Shown: positions 24,535 to 36,830, counted from the first letter of the stretch. The stretch is DNA of 64,000 nt from Prochilodus magdalenae (GCA_024036415.1 JAMWET010001348.1:1-64000); one strand, 5' to 3'. Notes: generated by a model not told the origin, from the sequence alone. Numbers and translations: made by a program.

Positions 24535-24905
24535 CAGAGTTTCGGATACTCGATGATTGAGGTGCTGGCTGGTCCAAGTCTTCAGGGCTCTCACTCTTGG
24601 TCTCTGCTGAGATGGAAAGAGAAAGTGGCTGGGGTGTTTTCCCCACCCAATTCCTTGTGAATGAAGATCTTTAAGGGTGGAGAGCCGACAGCTGATGACA
24701 CTGCAGCTTATGCTTGGAGCTGAACTGGACGGAGATGAAAGCTGTGAAGATGTATAGAACTTAAAAACTGCACTGCTGGGTCGGTCCCAGGTGAGATCCT
24801 GCTGAATGGTGGTGCCCAGGAATGTATAGAACCCTGCTCGGCTGTAGAGCCAAGGCAGTGGGCTTCTTTCTGAAGTCAGTGGGCATCTCCACAGTTCAGC
24901 TAACC
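24535..24905 (-). pseudogene. LINE reverse-transcriptase remnant
   Basis: On the minus strand EMPTDFRKKPTALAL is followed, after a frame change, by FLGTTIQQDLTWDRPSS. These match the region just after the catalytic core of non-LTR retrotransposon reverse transcriptases (typical pattern DFR.. followed by YLG..I...L.W). Frameshifts and stops break the rest. It lies between two Tc1-like fragments. Confidence 0.65.
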
Positions 24906-24951
24906 GCTACATAGAACCAGACATTAGCCAAATAGTCACCTTGCGTGTTTA

Positions 24952-25310
24952 AGGTGGTAGTAACTTCAGGCTCCTGCAGATGACACTGCACAAGGATGAT
25001 GGGGCTATAAATACCCGTGGGGTGTGAGTGACGGGATCCATAGATTGGGAAGAGGTGGTACAGTGCAGGGAATGTCTTGTTCCATGTGTGGGAAACGCTC
25101 CAGAGCAGATGTTAATGATTGGCTAAAAGGAGTGACTGCATGTGGGCGTGGCCAAAGACCATAGTGTGAAGGAAGTAGCTGAATCTGCAGGTGTATGGAA
25201 GCGTACGGTCATACGGGTCTACCAGCAGTGGCTACAATCCCAGTCTACAGGGAATTCTCCTCGGAATTGTGCCAGGGAGTGCATCCACCAAATCTGGCCC
25301 AATTGTGGAG
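24952..25310 (+). mobile_element. Tc1-like element, 5' fragment
   Basis: Close copy of 1671-2040. It starts TTAAGGTGGTAGTAACTTCA. Translation gives KDHSVKEVAESAGVWKRTVI then RVYQQWLQSQSTGNS, the helix-turn-helix part of the transposase. It ends about where similarity to the other copies ends (IHQIWPN). Confidence 0.8.
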
Positions 25311-25687
25311 AGTTATACGCTGTTGCTTCCTGGTTCCCTGACTGGAGAGACGCGTGCTTCATTAGAGTGACTACAAGGTGCTGAGGTTCTCAGGGTGGGA
25401 TGTAAACCCTATGTCCGGTGGCGAAGCGATAACGTGAGCTCCAGCTCGTATGGTGTGAAGGTTCCCTTTGAAGTTTGTATAATCTCCATCAAAGTCCGTG
25501 AGGCCTGGACACGGTGGAATGTTCCTCAGTTCAGGGGGGAGGACGGTTTGGTGTCTCTGTTTTCTCCGGGTTATTGGTTTAGTTGAGGAGTTAGGTTAAC
25601 TCTGATGTCATTTCCTGTCATTTGGTTGGTGAGGTTTAGTTAGGGGTTAAGATTTAGTTAGCTCGGTTACGTTTGTTATTTTCTCCT
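25311..25687. other. No gene recognised
   Basis: Short frames only; the start resembles the TATACGCTGTTG piece near 2143. Nothing else recognised. Confidence 0.35.
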
Positions 25688-25777
25688 ATCCATGTCTCCC
25701 TCCCTCTCTCTCTCTCTCTCTCTCTTTCCCCCCCTCTCTCTCTCTCTCCCTCTCTTTCCCTCTGTCTCTCCCTCTCG

Positions 25778-25834
<57 letters not shown>

Positions 25835-25872
25835 TCCCTCCCTCTCTCTCTCTCTCTCCCTCTCGCTCCCTC

Positions 25873-25918
<46 letters not shown>

Positions 25919-26027
25919 ACTCTCCCTCTGTCTCTCCCTCTGTCTCTCTCTCTCTCTCTCTCCCTCTCGCTCCCTCTCTCTCTCTCTCCCTCTCTCTCTC
26001 TCTCTCCCACTCTCCCTCTGTCTCTCC

Positions 26028-26070
<43 letters not shown>

Positions 26071-26077
26071 TCGCTCC

Positions 26078-26110
<33 letters not shown>

Positions 26111-26202
26111 CCTCTCTCCCACTCTCCCTCTGTCTCTCCCTCTGTCTCTCTCTCTCTCTCCCTCTCGCTCCCTCTCTCTCTCTCTCTCTCTCCCTCTCTC
26201 CC

Positions 26203-26233
<31 letters not shown>

Positions 26234-26287
26234 CCCCCTCTCTCTCTTTCTCTCTCCCCCTCTCTCCCTCTCTCTCTCTCTTTCCTT
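25688..26287. repeat. CT-rich polypyrimidine array (~600 bp)
   Basis: (CT)n with CCCT, TCGCTCC and CACTCTCCCTCTGTCTC interruptions that recur in the same order several times. There is near-complete purine/pyrimidine strand asymmetry. All frames on both strands are open only through composition (Ser/Leu/Pro or Arg/Glu). Confidence 0.95.
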
Positions 26288-26880
26288 TTATGTTACATAA
26301 GCAAATTTCAGACACCAGGATAGGACCTGCATTGGCCAGAACTTGGAATTTCAAGTTACTGGAGATTTGCTAATATCACAACAGGGCTACAATCCAGAAC
26401 AACATGAATTAGCTAGAACCCATAGACCTGATCTTCCAGAGTGTTTCTGCAGACTGAATATTTGGCCTTTTATGTGTGGGAGGTCACTCGTGTTGAATAA
26501 TCTGGCCGATGAAAAGGTAACGTCAGAGAGGACTCTCGGGTCAGGTGCGTGGATCCTCTGTACCCGGGCCACACACAATGCAGCGCTGCTTCCCTCACTC
26601 AGCGAGGTTCAGAGGGTTCTGATACAGAGCTTTATCCACATAGAGGCCACTAGGCTTATTCACAGACTTCGCTGGAGACCACCAGAAAGGGGATGACAGA
26701 GATGGGGGGCCAGGGAAGATGGCTGGACAGATTTGAATGTAAGAGGACAGTAGTGCCATTCAGAGTGCACTGATGTGGTTTACCAGGTTTACCTCGAGAA
26801 CCGGCATCGTAGCAAACACGAAGGAGACAGTGTCTCGCAGAACCACTGGAGGCATGGAAAATGAGAAAATCTCCATTAGC
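26288..26880. other. Low-copy DNA, no gene recognised
   Basis: A 117-codon plus-strand frame at 26343-26696 contains IEATRLIHRLRWRPPERG but matches nothing known. Treated as non-coding. Confidence 0.35.
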
Positions 26881-28200
26881 ATGAGGTGTAAGTAAGAGGA
26901 ACCTAAACTCGAGGGGAGAAGTCCTAAGAGCATGAGGAACCACGGAAGGAACCAAAAAAATTCTCCTGGAAAATAAGAGCGAGCCACTGAGAAGAACCAA
27001 GAATCTAATGGAAAACTCCTTAAGAACATGAGGAAGAACCACTGAGACTGAGAAGAACCAAGACTCAAACAGAGAAACCCTTTAAGAACATGAGGGAGAA
27101 CCACTGAGAAGAGTCAAGACTCGAAAGGACACTCTTTTAAAACATCAGGAAGAACAACTACGAAGAACCAAGACTCGTTCAGAGAAACTCTTTAAGAACA
27201 CAAGAAGGAAACACTGAGAAAAACCAAGACTCAAACAGAGAAACTCTTTAAGAACACGAAGAAGAACCACTGAGAAGAACCAAGACTCAAACAGAGAAAC
27301 TCTTTAAGAACATGAGGAAGAACCACTGAGAAGAACCAAGACTCAAACAGAGAAACTCTTTAAGAACACATGAGGAAGAACCACTGAGATGAACCAAGAC
27401 TCAAACAGAGAAACTCTTTAAGAACATGAGGAAGAACCACTGAGATGAACCAAGACTCAAACAGAGAAACTCTTTAAGAACATGAGGAAGAACCACTGAG
27501 AAGAACCAAGACTCAAACAGAGATACTCTTTAAGCACACGAAGAAGAACCACTGAGAAGAACCAAGACTCAAACAGAGAAATTCTTTAAGAACATGAGGA
27601 AGAACCACTGAGAAGAACCAAGACTCAAACAGAGATACTCTTTAAGCACACGAAGAAGAACCACTGAGAAGAACCAAGACTCAAACAGAGATACTCTTTA
27701 AGAACATGAAGAAGAAACACTGAGAAGAACCAAGACTCAGGTAGAGAAACTCTTTAAGAACATGAAGAAGAACCACTGAGAAGAACCAAGACTCAAACAG
27801 AGAAACTCTTTAAGAACACAAAAAAGAACCACTGAGAAGAACCAAGACTCAAAAGAACACACTTTTATAAAACATGAGGAAGAACCGCTACAGAGAAGCT
27901 CCATAAGAGCATAAAGAACCACTGAGAGGACCCAGGACTCAAAATGAGAAACTCCCTAAAAGCATGTAGAAGAACCACTGAAAAGAACCAAGACTCAAAA
28001 GAAGAGGTTATGGTGAATATAAAGAACCACCGAGATGAAAGACTGAGAGAAGTCATGGCTCAAAAAAGAACAACTCTCTAAAAAGCCACAGAGAAGATCC
28101 AGGACCCAGAGGAAGAACCTCACTAAGGGTATGAGGAACCGCTGGAAAGAACCACCAGGAATCAGTAGGAGAAGCTTCCTGAAAGCATGTTCAGGAACCA
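26881..28200. repeat. 56-bp minisatellite with degenerate edges
   Basis: The core (about 27040-27860) has the unit GAGAAGAACCAAGACTCAAA, CAGAGAAACTCTTTAAGAAC, ATGAGGAAGAACCACT. Both edges decay gradually into diverged units, as expected for an array whose middle is refreshed by unequal exchange. Confidence 0.9.
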
Positions 28201-28416
28201 GTGAGGGAAAACAAAACTCAACACAGGAGCCCATCTTCCTCAGCAGTTAGGATCAGTGCCAGCACTACCTTTCTTGGCCCCTCCACCACTGTGCCCCCCA
28301 ATTGCTCCCAGAACTGCCCCCCTTTAAATACAATCCACACACATTATAACACTGTCTGGGGAAAGTTCTGCACACTGAGCAATAAAGTTTCCGGTTCAGA
28401 TAAAATATAAAGAATA

Positions 28417-28665
28417 TCGTCGCTGCCCAATAAAAACCATGCATCTCCAATTTGACTGATTTTTTTTTTTTTGTGTTATTTGATCACATGAGCTGCTGTT
28501 TACATTGGGTGGACGTTTCATGATGAAAGGATCACCAGAAATATCCAAAACATGCTTGGAAAGGCGTCTGGTTCCATTGACTTCCATTCAAATGTAATCA
28601 GGTTTTTGGCCTCTCCTGTAAAGTTGCCATTTTGGAGATACTTGTTTTTATTTTGACAGCGAAGA
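28417..28665 (-). mobile_element. MITE copy 2 (249 bp)
   Basis: Inverted relative to copy 1. It begins TCGTCGCTGCCCAATAAAAA and ends with the matching inverted terminus. TA lies at both borders (28415-28416, 28666-28667). It contains the family stretch GGTTCCATTGACTTCCATTC. Confidence 0.85.
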
Positions 28666-28703
28666 TATGTAATATAATGGCTGAAAGCCTGTCATCATTT
28701 TAT

Positions 28704-29519
28704 AACTCACTCATTTTGTAACTCACTCACTTACTCGCTCACTCACTCACTCACTCACTCACTCACTCGCTCACTCACTCACTCACTCACTCACTTACTC
28801 GCTCACTCACTCACTCACTCACTCACTCACTCAATCACTTACTCGCTCACTCACTCACTCACTCACTCAATCACTTACTCACTCACTTACTCACTCACTC
28901 AGTCAATCACTCTCTCACTCACTCACTCACTCATTCACTTACTCACTCACTCACTCACTCTCTCACTCACTCAATCACTTACTCACTCACTCACTCACTC
29001 ACTCACTTACTCACTCACTCTCTCACTCACTCAATCACTTACTCACTCACTCAGTCACTTACTCACTCACTCACTCAGTCACTCACTCATTCAATCACTT
29101 ACTCACTCACTCACTCACTCACTCAATCACTTACTCACTTAATCACTTACTTACTCGCTCACTCAATCACTTACTCACTCTCTCACTCTCTCACTCTCTC
29201 ACTCACTCAATCACTTACTCACTCACTCTCTCACTCACTCAATCACTTACTCACTCACTCACTCACTCAATCACTCACTCACTCACTCACTCACTCACTC
29301 AATCACTCACTCACTCACTCACTCACTCACTCAATCACTTACTCACTCACTCACTCACTCAATCACTTACTCACTCACTCACTCACTCACTCACTCACTC
29401 ACTCAATCACTCACTCTCTCACTCACTCACTCACTCACTCACTCACTCACTCAATCACTTACTCACTCACTCACTCACTCACTCACTCTCTCACTCACTC
29501 ACTCAATCACTCACTCACG
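28704..29519. repeat. (ACTC)n tetranucleotide array (~815 bp)
   Basis: Long ACTC repeat with regularly placed single-base variants (AATCACTT, ACTCGCTC, CTCTCTCACTC) that keep the 4-bp phase. It begins about 38 bp after MITE copy 2. Confidence 0.95.
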
Positions 29520-29554
29520 TTTAGCAGAATGATGTTTCTCTACAAGCGGGAGCA

Positions 29555-29800
29555 TTCTGGATGTAGCCACATCAGTGTTCAGACACTCCTACACCAGAGA
29601 ACTGGTCGGTTGGTCCCTATTGGGTGGATGCCTTCCCTGGCGGTTTGCTGGTTGTTCCAGGTAGCCCCACAGACTTTCCTAAGGATTCAAATCCAGCTGG
29701 CCAGTCCAGATGTGTGAATGCTCCTGAATGTTCATCACACCAGCCAGTCATATCTGCAGCCCCGTGAGCGCGAGAAGTGTCCTCCTGGAATACAGGGGTA
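29555..29800 (-). mobile_element. Tc1-like fragment
   Basis: GGTGGATGCCTTCCCTGGCG and GATGTAGCCACATCAGTGTT match, inverted, the end of the fragment at 1671-2110 and the short piece at 5318. The part from about 29650 on (CCCACAGACTTTCC, CAAATCCAGCTGGCCAGTCC) is probably further transposon sequence. No intact frame. Confidence 0.55.
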
Positions 29801-30698
29801 GGGATTTCATGCTCCTAGGAAGAACCTGGTTGTTCCAGCAGCTCGGTGTAGGCACTGTGGTTCAACCAAAGAACCCACTGTAATCAAAACACCCCCAGAA
29901 CTTCACAGGGCGACCCGTGTTTGTCCGGGGAGGTAACGGTCGACCTTTCCTTAAACGTGTCCGTAATTTCCGGAAAACCGTGAGGACGTGCTGCTGTTAT
30001 TAACCAGCCTATGCCTTCTGCTCCACTCCGGGAAATGTCCCGCAATGGAATACCTGTTATATGTGAAGCAATGTCCTTCTGATCCAAGTTGGAGCGATCC
30101 CTAGGCTATTTTGGGAATGCTTTCTTCTGCTCTACTCCACAACACAGCTATCCTGTGCTCGGTTCCAGAAGGAAACCGTGAGAAGCTTTCCTTAATGAAG
30201 AATGACAAATCATGGAGACATCAGAGCCACGGGGAGACTACTTACAAATGAGCACATTGAGCATATGTCTTATCATTCCCGGACTCGGCTGTGCGTAAGA
30301 GCGAGGGCGAAAGCGGCCGGGTGATACATGACGCTAATTGCTAGTGATGTTTTCCCAGGAATATTTCTTTACCCTGAACCTGGCAGACTGCATTCTAATC
30401 TGCTGAAGACTCCCTGCCAAACCAGAACGCTCCGTTCTCTGGCTCCTTCAGAAGAAATGGCAACTTCAGGCATTCTGCCGTCTGGAGCCCAGTGGAGATG
30501 GAGTCCAGTTTAGTGATTGTACAGCTGGGGGAACTCTGTTAGACCCTGCTGGCTGAAGGAAAAACATGAAGCCCAGCGGCTCGAGTGCAATATTTGAAAT
30601 GGAATGGACTGAAAAGATTTGATATTTATTATTTGATTTTATTAGGGTTGGATGGATGTGGAAAGGGCTGGACAAGAATTCAGATACGTCGCTTCATT
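29801..30698. other. Low-copy DNA, no gene recognised
   Basis: Short frames on both strands (29884-30087, 30328-30513, 30466-30675) show no domain. No repeat seen. Confidence 0.4.
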
Positions 30699-31175
30699 AC
30701 ACTCATCATCAAATGAGGCTGCACCACGCAGGACTACATGTACACAGACCGTTACCACGACTGCCCTTAACACCACGTCACCGTCACCAAAGACTGCAGT
30801 GGTGTCGTGCCAGACTGTCATGGAGTGACTCAGAATGGCAGCGGGTCATCTTCAGTGACGAGTCGCGCTTTAGTCTTGGTGGAGACGCCCAACGAATCCG
30901 TGTGTGGAGGCACCGTGGTCAGCACCGAGATGAAGGGTTTGTTCCCACACGTCCAGAGGGCCTGGTGTCACTTCACCTCCACCCCTACCGCACCATCTGC
31001 AGGAACTGTGTGAGGATGTTTAAGTTGCATGGGATGGATTATCACAGGACTCCATTAGGAACCTCTACAGCTCCATACCGAGACGTCTGGCATGTTGGGT
31101 TAGCAAACATGGCGGCCCAACGGCATACTGTGAGACAGACTTCTGTATGTGTAGCTCAAGAAATATCACCCAGCA
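30699..31175 (+). mobile_element. Tc1-like element, internally deleted, plus copy
   Basis: This copy has the longest uninterrupted frame of the subfamily. HRHQRLQWCRARLSWSDSEW leads to QRVIFSDESRFSLGGDAQRI with the first catalytic aspartate. Beyond TRPEGLVSLHLHPYRTICRN the reading is out of the transposase frame, because the middle of the gene is absent. It starts ACACTCATCATC like the copy at 37751. No inverted repeats are evident here. Confidence 0.85.
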
Positions 31176-33351
31176 GGTATTTCTAGCCCCATCATCCTAG
31201 GCTATATGGAACTCGGGTGGAGAACTAGCTATAAGAAGAAGCTAGCTCAGTATTCCCAGCGTGGACATCATGGCAGAGACTGGAAAGAAACAGAAGAAGA
31301 CGTTGTTGGAGGAAGTGACATGAAGAGATAAAAGAAAGAGCAAGAGACTGGACGAGAGTAAATCTCAGAATAGCTTTTACTCAGCAGCAAGAACTTTGAC
31401 TCTCACGGCTAACGGAAACCAGCAGAAGTCCGACAGCTCCGAATGTTCATCCCTGCCAGTGTTATTTATGAAAGATTGAGATGTACGTTTATCTCACGGA
31501 ATTCTTTGGCTCTTCCAGATGCCAAAGTACCATAGTCCCATTTCGGGCTCCATGCAACGAAGCTAATTCATCTCATTCCAGAATTTTCGGTCACCCCTTT
31601 GTCCATCTCACACCAAACAAGCCTTCAAAGTCTGAACCTCCTGTAATAGAGTCCGGTAATACCACTCTACCCTCTAAGCCAACATGGATCTTTCTCTTCG
31701 GATGCTGTCAGCATTGTGCCAATTTCCGACATGGTGTCTCCGAGGACAAAGCTGGGGTCAGTGAGTTGCTTTTTTTTTTTTTTTGGGTCCAAGTAAAAAT
31801 CCCATTCCTTGAGGTTTCGGCTGTGCGCTTGCAACCCCCCCATATTACATTCTTAGTAGCAGACCAAAATAGAGGCCTGTTCACCTAGCCAACCTCTGGG
31901 TGTAGCCATTACGGCTTTGACACCGTTTTATCTTCAGGATCATCCAAATTCTGGAGGAAACGAACAGCCGGTGAAGCTCCATTTTACGACCCTCTGAACG
32001 CTCTACCTTGAGCCAAACAAAAGCTCACCACCAACCCTCCAACACATCTCCATAACCCGTTCCCTGCAAGGTAAAGGTAGGGCTTACCTTTAGAGGCGGT
32101 GGTGCTAAATTAGCCTGTAAGCCGTTAATGTCCCACCGGAGTGGCCATGAATGTAACGTGGAGAGGACTGTGGTCACAAGCGGTATAAATAGGGAATGCA
32201 ATAAGTCATTATCAAGGATTTGGGATGACTGTGGTCGGGAAGGGAAGAGATGGTTTTCCTTTTTATTTTTTCCCTCGGCCCATGTGTCTCTGGGGCGGCC
32301 GGCGAAACTGCCATGCAAATAGAAGCCGTCTATTTCTGGCTATGGGGAACGATGGAACAGGCCTGATTCAATAAACAGAAGCTGGTGTTTATCTGCCTCC
32401 ACACGCCAGAAGTCCGAGAATCAGGTCACAGGTTTAATCCAAGGCCCTTGTTCAGACTCCAAAGGTCATGAGGTCATCCGCCCAGAGCCTGAAGGTAAAA
32501 GCGAGGCCCTGACCGTGACTTCAAAGCGAGTTTCGGAGGGAGAAGGTCAGCGTTACACAACTCCTGCACAGCTTGCTTGCAAAAGCCTTGCCACAAGTGT
32601 TTAATGTTTCAGAGCGAGCGGTGGAGCTCTGTCATTGTTATGGATTCTCGGGGAGTCATTTGGGGAGTTTTGCGAGAGCTTACACATGTTGGATGTTTGG
32701 GACAGTGTAAATGTACTGCAGTGAATGAGGGCTTCACCCTCCTGTAGCCTCACCAATACGTTCCACCCCAAATACCCTTGAGCATGAAAGAGCTTGATGG
32801 ACGGACACATCAAAGTTTACGTCGTCCCTTTGTGCAAACCACATTCGAGTTCTTGCGGGTGTAAAATGCAATTAGCCCACCCAAAAGGCGCTACGTCTAC
32901 CTCTTCGTCTACTTTAAGGACGTGGTTTCTCAGTGCCATCATTTCATTTGTCTCATGACGTGATCAAACGGACGCGTCTTGTTGAGCCAGCAAACGCTTG
33001 AATAGGAACCTCATACCACATTGGCCTTTTACTGGCCGTACGACCCGGTCCAAGCCCCTACTGCGTTGACCAAGGCTCTCATCCGTTCAGCACACCAGAA
33101 ATAGATCCCGTTCTCCATCCACCGCTTCCCTTGCACCGGGAAAGAGAAGAGGTTTCACTGACACTAGCTTGAGAACAGCATTAAAGAGTGAAGTCTGTGA
33201 TCGAGTCTCTTTCCCTTCATTCCTCGTTTCTACCACACTACCCATCGCCAACTCAACCAACCCACAGACCAAGTCTGAGTCGGACCAACAGCTTCTTATC
33301 CACTTTTACACTAAGCTAGCTAACATTAGCTAACATTAGCTAGCTAACATT
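31176..33351. other. Low-copy DNA, about 2.2 kb, no gene recognised
   Basis: The longest repeat-poor stretch in the window. A 135-codon plus frame at 31481-31888 (contains a poly-T run giving FFFFF) and frames at 32025-32322 show no known domain. It may hold conserved non-coding elements or unrecognised exons. GCTAACATTAGCTA repeats occur at 33314-33350. Confidence 0.4.
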
Positions 33352-33627
33352 GGGGGGCAGTCGTGGGCTGGAGGTTAGGGAACCAGCCGGTTGCCGGTTC
33401 GATTCCCTGAACTGACAGTAACAACTGAGGTGCCCTTGAGCAAGGCACCTAACCCCCAACTGCTCCCTGGGCGCCGTGGATAGGGCTGCCCACTGCTCCG
33501 GGTAAGTGTGCTCACTGCCCCCTAGTGTATGTGTTCACTAGTGAGTGTGAGTGTGTTTGTGGGTGTTTCATTTCAGGGATGGGAGACTAAATTTCCCCAC
33601 TGTGGGATCAACAAGGGATTAAATTAG
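33352..33627 (+). mobile_element. tRNA-derived SINE, family 1
   Basis: It starts GGGGGGCAGTCGTGGGCTGG, has a B-box-like GGTTCGATTCC at 33396-33406, then TGCCCTTGAGCAAGGCACC, CTGCCCACTGCTCCGGGTAA and CACTGCCCCCTAGTG. It ends TTGATCCCACAGTGGGGAAA on the complementary strand. A minus copy lies at 63352-63627. Pol III-type promoter boxes indicate a tRNA-derived head. Confidence 0.85.
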
Positions 33628-33684
33628 CCATCTAGCCTAGTTGATGTTAGCACACACTAGCAAAGGCCAATCTGGGCTTATGCA

Positions 33685-33900
33685 GATTCCCATCCCTGCT
33701 AAATGAAAACCAGCCCAGACCAGCCTGGATTTGATGCATGTTGATCTAACCTAGTCTATGTTGGTTTAACTGGTGGTGAGGACCTTATCAGCTTCTCCCG
33801 CTGCTGGCCAGTCAACCAGTATCCAAAGCACAACAAACACGTTGCTGGTGACCAGCCACACTGGTCTATGCTGGTTGATATGAGTTATGGGTCTTACAGG
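33685..33900. repeat. GCTGGT-family repeat fragment
   Basis: ACCAGCCCAGACCAGC, TATGTTGGTTTAACTGG, GTTGCTGGTGACCAGCC and CTGGTCTATGCTGG match the style and motifs of 1-1135. Confidence 0.65.
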
Positions 33901-34164
33901 GTGTTTCATGTTCAGCCGATCACATAATCAGGGCCATCAGAACCAGACATGCCAACAGCCTTTTCCCTAGAGCTGTAGCTCATTAGCCACAAGGACACCT
34001 CTGCGGGGTTCTGCTTTCTACATCAAAGGAAACCAATAATTGTAAAAATAATAACTGTCTGCCAAACACTGTAATACATAACTTGAACTGTAGATATGGT
34101 GGCCTAGCAATAACATGGTCATCTATTATTCCACCATGTCTTTTTAAATACCAGTGATACGTGT

Positions 34165-34552
34165 AACACACATCAATGTTCAGACACTCCTGTATCAAAG
34201 AGTAGTGCACTTGGTCCATATTTGGTGGATGCCTTCCCTGTCGCAATTCCGAGGAGAATTCCCTGTAGACTGGGATTTTATCCACTGCTGGTAAGCCTGT
34301 ATGGCTGTACGCTTCCATACACCTGCAGATTCAGCTACTTCCTTCACACTATGGTCTTTGGCCACGCCCACATGCAGTCCCTCCTTTTAGCCAATCATTA
34401 ACATCTGCTCTGGAGCGTTTACCACGCATGGAACGAGACATTCCCTGCACTGTAGCACCTCTTCCCGGTCTATGGATCCCATTACTCACACCCCATTGTT
34501 ATTTACAGCCCCATCATCCTTGTGCAGCGCCATCTGCAGGTCCGCCTTAAAC
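34165..34552 (-). mobile_element. Tc1-like element, 5' fragment, minus
   Basis: Inverse of 1671-2060. The plus strand carries GGTGGATGCCTTCCCTGTCG, TTCCATACACCTGCAGATTC and AGCCAATCATTAACATCTGC, ending GCAGCGCCATCTGCAGG. The helix-turn-helix-coding part is present; the frame is broken. Confidence 0.8.
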
Positions 34553-35197
34553 ATGCATGACTCATTGTTTTGGTCCGGTGAGCTTGTTTTGCAATGCATG
34601 GAACTGTCTGTTTTACAAAGTGAAAGACACGCTAGCTCGCACCAAGCTCCAGTCCCACACGTCGATCCATTGTACGGACCAACCTGGGCCTGCACGGACA
34701 CCAACCGCTCAGAAGGACAGATTTGAATCAGGTAAAAAAGGACGAAGATAAAGATAAAGGTGAGATAAGGTGGAAATGTTATCCTGCTCGTTTGATCTGA
34801 GGCTCTTGGCCTTCCTCGTGCCCCCATTAAGAACCTTGATGAGCATGACTAAGGGCTCAGGCAACCCCCGCACTCTTAACCGCACCCTACTTTAAATGTA
34901 CAGGACATACTTTAGATGCTATCTCCTTGATGCGGAGAGGAAAGCAGCGGTGATGGACTCAGTAGTTTGGGAGATAGGGCAGATATCTTGTCTGTGCATT
35001 CGTGGAATGTGCGCTCTAAGCATGGCCGTGCTTGCCTTTTCAGATTGTGCGTAAAAGGAGACTGTAAGCTTTGAGGGGGCTTTTATAAAGGCTTTACGTC
35101 TGCTCCAGTATACAGTGAATAATAAGGCTTATGAGAGAGGCGCAACAGTGGCTGTATTCAGTGTGGTATACTAATACAGTCACATGACCAGTTACCT
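34553..35197. other. Low-copy DNA, no gene recognised
   Basis: Overlapping frames on both strands at 34472-34827 partly read through the Tc1 end and match nothing else. Confidence 0.35.
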
Positions 35198-35669
35198 CAC
35201 ATTTACCTCAGAGCTGTTATTACTGTATCCACTGTTTAGAGCTAGCTGCTGCTAACGCTGCTCAGTTCACCTGAGATACGGTTAGCCTAGCTGTTAGCTC
35301 CCCTCAGCTATTTCACTCTAAAACTGATCCTCTAAAGCGAGTTCATCTTTTATTAATCTTCAGGCCTGTATATTTAACTTTCTGAGGCTCATTCTGATGA
35401 ACACACACCCCACTACACCCACTACACCCACATTTACCTCAGAGCTGTTATCACTGTATCCACTGTTTAGAGCTAGCTGCTGCTAACGCTGCTCAGTTCA
35501 CCTGAGATACGGTTAGCCTAGCTGTTAGCTCCCCTCGGCTATTTCACTCTAAAACTGATCCTCTAAAGCGAGTTCATCTTTTATTAATCTTCAGACCTGT
35601 ATATTTAACTTTCTGAGGCTCATTCTGATGAACACACCCCCCACTACAATCACTACACCCACATTTACC
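35198..35669. repeat. 231-bp tandem duplication
   Basis: CACATTTACCTCAGAGCTGT starts at 35198 and 35429, and a third partial copy starts at 35660. The two full copies differ at only a handful of positions, so the duplication is young. Units end in short CACTACACCC repeats, a plausible slippage or exchange point. Confidence 0.95.
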
Positions 35670-35734
35670 TCAGAGCTGGCTGTGTTTAGCTCCCCAGTGT
35701 TACCCGGTGACAGGATTCATACATGCAGAGGAGG

Positions 35735-35935
35735 AGAAGTGAAGTGACACTGACGTGGTGGAGGTGTGTTAGTGTGTGTTGTGCTGGTATGAGTGGATTA
35801 GATACAGCAGTGCTGCTGGATTGAAAATCGTTCACCAACCAAATCGATCCAGTGTCCAACAGTGTCCTGTGGGCAGCGTCCTGTGGGCAGCGTCCTGTGG
35901 GCAGCGTCCTGTGACCACAGTGGTCATGTGAGTGG
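35735..35935. repeat. Foldback-element left arm with 14-bp repeats
   Basis: GTGACACTGACGTGGTGG, GGATTAGATACAGCAGTGC and TCCAGTGTCCAACAGTGTCC match 58890-59035. Inside, GTCCTGTGGGCAGC is repeated three times in tandem, followed by a diverged fourth. Confidence 0.7.
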
Positions 35936-36019
35936 ACACACTTTTGCATGTTTATACACTGTGGCTGTGACCTGTACAGTACATATATACATATAAATGA
36001 ATTCCTGATCAGAAAGCGT

Positions 36020-36115
36020 TGAGGTCACTGGTGGTTTGGATAGTAAAAATGGCTGACCGCTGGTTCCCGTCACGACCACCACTGTAAAGAAATGGACATA
36101 ACTATCAGCACTAGG
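36020..36115 (+). repeat. Short dispersed repeat
   Basis: GGTTTGGATAGTAAAAATGG and CTGGTTCCCGTCACGACCAC followed by CACTGTAAAGA match 51597-51678 in the same orientation. Family unknown. Confidence 0.6.
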
Positions 36116-36227
36116 CACGTATGCTTCTGACAAAAGTTTTGAAGGCCTGACCTGCATTTTCCTTCACAAACAGAACTCTGCTGCCATCTCCTGGTAGCGA
36201 GAGGAACTGACACTATAGAGCACTCAG

Positions 36228-36830
36228 TAAGTGTAATGTGTTAGTGTGCTGTAAGTAGTGTGTTGGTGTACAGTATCTCACTAAGTGTAATGCGTTAGTG
36301 TGCTGTAAGTAGCGCGTTGGTGTACAGTAACTCAGTAAGTGTAATGCGTTAGTGTACTGTAAGTAGTGTGTTAGTGTACAGTAATTCAGTAAGTGCAATG
36401 CGTTAGTGTGTTGTAAGTAGTGTGTTGGTGTACAGTAACTCTGTAAGTGTAATGCGTTAGTGTGCTGTAAGTAATGTGTCGGTGTACAGTAACTCAGTAA
36501 GTGTAATGTGTTAGTGTGCTGTAAGTAGTGTGTTGGTGTACAGTAACTCGGTAAGTGTAATGCGTTAGTGTGCTGTAAGTAGTGTGTTGGTGTACAGTAA
36601 CTCAGTAAGTGTAATGCGTTAGTGTACTGTAAGTAGTGTGTTGGTGTACAGTAACTCAGTAAGTGTAATGCGTTAGTGTGCTGTAAGTAGTGTGTTGGTG
36701 TACAGTAACTCAGTAAGTGTAATGTGTTAGTGTGCTGTAAGTAGTGTGTTGGTGTACAGTAACTCAGTAAGTGTAATGCGTTAGTGTGCTGTAAGTAGCG
36801 TGTTAGTGTACAGTAACTCTGTAAGTGATC
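36228..36830. repeat. 54-bp minisatellite, about 11 copies
   Basis: The unit is GTGTAATGCGTTAGTGTGCT, GTAAGTAGTGTGTTGGTGTA, CAGTAACTCAGTAA. Since 54 is divisible by 3, the minus strand carries an open frame with an 18-residue period (HYLQHTNALHLLSYCTPT). It is not considered a gene. Confidence 0.95.

Noticed and set aside
30656..31186. 176-codon open frame as a possible functional transposase or domesticated gene
   Set aside because: After TRPEG the frame leaves the transposase reading; second and third catalytic acids are absent and sister copies share the same defect.
31481..31888. 135-codon frame as a possible gene
   Set aside because: It depends on a poly-T run read as phenylalanines and shows no known motif.
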